Assembly (NCBI GenBank): GCA_017307755.1
Contig: JAFKGQ010000007.1
Coordinates: forward strand, 310,001-374,000
Direction: 5' to 3'
DNA: 64,000 nt
Source of the DNA: Chitinophagaceae bacterium
GTDB lineage: Bacteria > Bacteroidota > Bacteroidia > Chitinophagales > Chitinophagaceae
Part shown: one piece after another, positions 61,516-64,000 of the stretch
How the letters are laid out: the number at the start of each line of letters is the position of its first letter
Position numbering within the stretch: the first letter of the stretch is position 1
Notes under the pieces: model-generated
What the model was told of the DNA's origin: nothing
The model's input: only the letters and a program-made list of their open reading frames with translations
Database searches by the model: none
Program-made: the position numbers and the translations under genes

Positions 61516-64000
61516 TCTGTAGCTATTTTTTCATAAACTGATTTTGCCTTTTGATAGCGTTGCCGTATCTCCGACAGGCTGGTGGGGAAATATCCGCTCC
61601 ATTCACTCCCCTTCTTTGTCTTTTTTAAGATGTTGTCGATCCATCCGATGAAATAACGGGCGTCGCGCGCACTTGCACGTATGGGTTTCTTGTTGACGGT
61701 GACATAAATGGGCGAGGTATGGAGCTGGTGACCATTTTCGGCCATCCGCCGGGCGCAGATCCAACTGCTTTTTGAAATAACCAGCTTTGTCCTGTATAGC
61801 ATGGGTTCCCCTGGCCGGGCCGTACCGGTTTGGCTGGCGACTACCCTTCCATTACAAATCAATTCCACCCGTCCCGTGAAGGCCTTGTTACCTGTCCATG
61901 TAAGTGCCACATCGACCGATCGCTTATCCGGTATCTTTATGTCATCGCCGGGTCCGTATGTCCCGTTCACTTTCAAATCCAGGAATTCGTCATGCCCATT
62001 CCTGGATACGACCGTCCTGCCCTGTTTGATCCCGGTGATCCATTTGGTATAGGTGAGGTCTCCCCTGACATTCGAATAGGTCAATAAGGTGCCCAACGGC
62101 TCGTTGTTATTACATGGATAGTCTGTCCCTGCCGCCAGGCCAATCCTGAACCCGCAATTCAGCAATTTATAATAAGCATTTATCGCGGCCTCGCTGTTAT
62201 AATTTCCATTGTTTTGAGATATATTGCCATAAACGTCCTCAGAAATAAAATCGATCGTGCCTAACGCTGCTTCTACCGGGTAGTCCACGGGAATACAGCA
62301 ATTCAATGTATCCTGGATCTTGTCGTTCAGGTATTGAAAATGGGCAAATCCGCCGACAGCCCCTTGTTCTCTCCCCCATTCGAGGACCCTGTATGGCGAC
62401 TCCTGCCAGAGCTGCCTGGCATTTTTTAGTCCCAGCAGCACCAGGTGTCCGCCCAATGCCTGCTTGCTGAATTGGGAATAAGTGGCGTCCCAATGCCATT
62501 CCGCATCCCAATGAACGATACGGCCGTCTGTTGATTGACGGGCATCCTGCCCGTCTACTTTTGACAGGTCCTTTTCACTGTATTTCACTTCGCCGTTGCC
62601 CATATCTGCCAGGACGGAGATAACGGCCAGATCGTTAGGCTTCATCATATCCAGCAGCTTTTCTTCGGGCAGCACCTTTTCGTCCCCGCAATTGAGGTGT
62701 ACATGGATGTCCCCTGCATACCATCCTGCCGGCTCGGGCCCAGTCCGGGTCTTTGCGGACTGCCGGTCTCCGGGCGCACTGCCACATAAAGTAAAGATGC
62801 AATCGGCAGGTATGGTCGTCTGGCAGGTATGCGCGTCTACAGTAATGTTCGTGAGGGCGCGCAGGTTGTCTTTTTCATTCGTATAAAACAATGCAAACTG
62901 TGTCATTGCCGGCAAATGGCTGAACGTCCCTTCCAGTGTCACGGATCGATGCCTTTTGTTGATCCCTACGATATTTACTTTTTGAGCGGCGGTATCGTAA
63001 AATGCCAGCAGGGAAAGACTGTCATCCGGGTCTGTCAATGGGATAACGAAGGAGCCGGGTGCAACGAATCGGGACACCTGCTGTATCGCATAGAAGTTCT
63101 TACGGGGATGATAAGATCGCGTAGCGGGGTCATAGGCAAGCATTCCCCAATAGCTAAAGGTGGAAGGCGCATGGTGTTCATAGTAACTGTCATATCCTTC
63201 CCATACGATCGCCCCCGTCGCTCCGTTCTTCAGGATATCCAGCAGGTAACCGACACATTTAGCGGCAAATACATAATTATATTCGCCCAGGATCCCGTCG
63301 TCACAGCCATTACACCAGGCATTCCATTCCGTCATCCAGAAGCTGGTGTTCGGATAAGGGGATGCCCGGAGAGAGGAGTCGACGGGTGCATAGTATCCTC
63401 CATAGCTATGCAGACCGAAACGAGCGATCCCGGCCATCACATCCGGGTCTTTCATCAATAAGGGGATATAATTCGAAATCCCTTTATGCATATCCGCCAC
63501 ATCCGGGGCCACGTACCGCACGTCGCCCAGACCGGCGTCCTTCATTCGGACCATGAGTTTCTTCTGGAGCCGCACATATTGTTCCGGTCCGACCGTAGGT
63601 CCCTCTTTGCGGATATCCGGTTCGTTCATAAGAGAGATCAGGCCAAATTTCAGATGCTTGACGTTTCGCGCATAGTAAAAGAAGGAAACCAGCATCTCTA
63701 TATATTCGTCCTCGTATTCCGGCTTCACCACTTCTCCACCCATCCATTTGGGGACGGCCCCCATAAAATTGATCATTAGTTTCTCCGCAATACCATGGTT
63801 GTTCAGATACCGGATCATATCCCATGCACGCTGAAATTTCGGGGTTTCGTACAGCTGGTTGTAATAGATCCAGTTGAAGGTGAACGGGTCGCCGTTGTCG
63901 TTCACCTCTTCCCAGTTCTCCACTGTCTCCACGATGACACGCCAGATAACGGCATGCATCGAATCTGCCAGCAGGTCGATGGCCGGTGAGAGTTCGTTGT
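61503..64000 (-). CDS. Clan-A glycoside hydrolase / CehA-McbA-type PHP metallohydrolase fusion (N-terminus outside window)
   Basis: At least 831 residues; open to the last base of the window. Numbered from the Met at 63959: a clan-A (alpha/beta)8 glycosidase with acid-base Glu113 in SLMNEPDI and nucleophile Glu211 in FWMTEWNAW, finishing near 310; a beta sandwich to about 405; then a PHP-type metallohydrolase of the CehA/McbA kind from about 412 with the metal motif YAGDIHVHLNCGD (His419, His421), DFISEDVYGN and GLAAGTDYPCN; finally a beta domain and a helix. The two enzymes in one chain suggest a substrate with a sugar bond and an ester or carbamate-like bond. The missing N-terminus should hold the signal peptide. 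Confidence 0.82.
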   Translation of the reverse strand, partial: NELSPAIDLLADSMHAVIWRVIVETVENWEEVNDNGDPFTFNWIYYNQLYETPKFQRAWDMIRYLNNHGIAEKLMINFMGAVPKWMGGEVVKPEYEDEYIEMLVSFFYYARNVKHLKFGLISLMNEPDIRKEGPTVGPEQYVRLQKKLMVRMKDAGLGDVRYVAPDVADMHKGISNYIPLLMKDPDVMAGIARFGLHSYGGYYAPVDSSLRASPYPNTSFWMTEWNAWCNGCDDGILGEYNYVFAAKCVGYLLDILKNGATGAIVWEGYDSYYEHHAPSTFSYWGMLAYDPATRSYHPRKNFYAIQQVSRFVAPGSFVIPLTDPDDSLSLLAFYDTAAQKVNIVGINKRHRSVTLEGTFSHLPAMTQFALFYTNEKDNLRALTNITVDAHTCQTTIPADCIFTLCGSAPGDRQSAKTRTGPEPAGWYAGDIHVHLNCGDEKVLPEEKLLDMMKPNDLAVISVLADMGNGEVKYSEKDLSKVDGQDARQSTDGRIVHWDAEWHWDATYSQFSKQALGGHLVLLGLKNARQLWQESPYRVLEWGREQGAVGGFAHFQYLNDKIQDTLNCCIPVDYPVEAALGTIDFISEDVYGNISQNNGNYNSEAAINAYYKLLNCGFRIGLAAGTDYPCNNNEPLGTLLTYSNVRGDLTYTKWITGIKQGRTVVSRNGHDEFLDLKVNGTYGPGDDIKIPDKRSVDVALTWTGNKAFTGRVELICNGRVVASQTGTARPGEPMLYRTKLVISKSSWICARRMAENGHQLHTSPIYVTVNKKPIRASARDARYFIGWIDNILKKTKKGSEWSGYFPTSLSEIRQRYQKAKSVYEKIATECAQ

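Noticed and set aside
1..64000. CRISPR array, phage region, insertion sequence or tRNA
   Set aside because: No regular direct repeats, no transposase or integrase motifs and no cloverleaf-like sequence were noticed when reading both strands.

Overview
The window is a stretch of a Bacteroidota chromosome, most probably from a soil-type member of the Chitinophagaceae. The grounds are three SusC-type TonB-dependent receptors, two of them with a SusD partner inside the window; two ECF sigma/FecR pairs; a type IX secretion C-terminal domain; many 'SCKK'-type lipoprotein signals; and several upstream regions carrying the phylum's -7 box (TAnnTTTG). No rRNA, tRNA, CRISPR array, integrase, transposase or phage gene was seen. 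All functions are read from sequence motifs and remembered families; no database search was run.

Layout. (1) 1-3155, minus: sigma factor, FecR anti-sigma factor and the N-terminal third of a SusC receptor that leaves the window. (2) 3199-5115: a PhyH-type dioxygenase divergent from an AraC regulator. (3) 5126-9422, minus: a lipoprotein and a 1179-residue secreted protein joining an esterase, an SGNH hydrolase, a parallel beta-helix and a T9SS tail. (4) 9601-16298: DUF4256, DUF1772 and SRPBCC proteins, an AraC regulator, and a group of lipoproteins, three of which end in the same Tyr-Asp-Cys signature. (5) 16329-16579: a broken ECF sigma gene joined to a foreign C-terminus. (6) 17348-28290, minus: sigma, FecR, SusC, SusD, TlpA thioredoxin, S41 protease, second TlpA, in one tight order that suggests peptide or protein uptake. 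(7) 28438-30883: GNAT, an NTF2/ABM fusion and a cupin.

(8) 31050-43920, minus: a tightly packed nine-gene locus of SusC, SusD, sugar MFS porter, GH38 glycosidase, M24 hydrolase, SDR, cupin, RraA-type aldolase and UxuA-like dehydratase, with an AraC regulator divergent from it at 44129. (9) 45013-49676: an exported ABM protein, three exported enzymes (a CMD/cupin fusion and two alpha/beta hydrolases) and a divergent AraC regulator. (10) 49677-52148: an AT-richer island with an MNT/HEPN (MntA/HepT) module, orphan small genes and a truncated gene. (11) 52149 to beyond 64000, minus: a second catabolic locus with a GH/CehA-like PHP fusion, a deacetylase-like protein, RraA, SDR, EamA transporter, enolase-superfamily dehydratase, M24 hydrolase, a DUF4380-like protein and a six-hairpin glycosidase.

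The most interesting feature is that loci 8 and 11 are built to one plan although their dehydratases, transporters and glycosidases are unrelated. Each has a glycosidase, a sugar importer, an SDR dehydrogenase, an acid-sugar dehydratase, an RraA-family aldolase and an M24 'pita-bread' hydrolase. This fits a non-phosphorylating route in which a released sugar is oxidised to the acid, dehydrated to a 2-keto-3-deoxy acid and split by an RraA-type aldolase to pyruvate. The M24 protein in both suggests that an amide or other C-N bond must also be cut. That pathway is an inference, not something the sequence proves.
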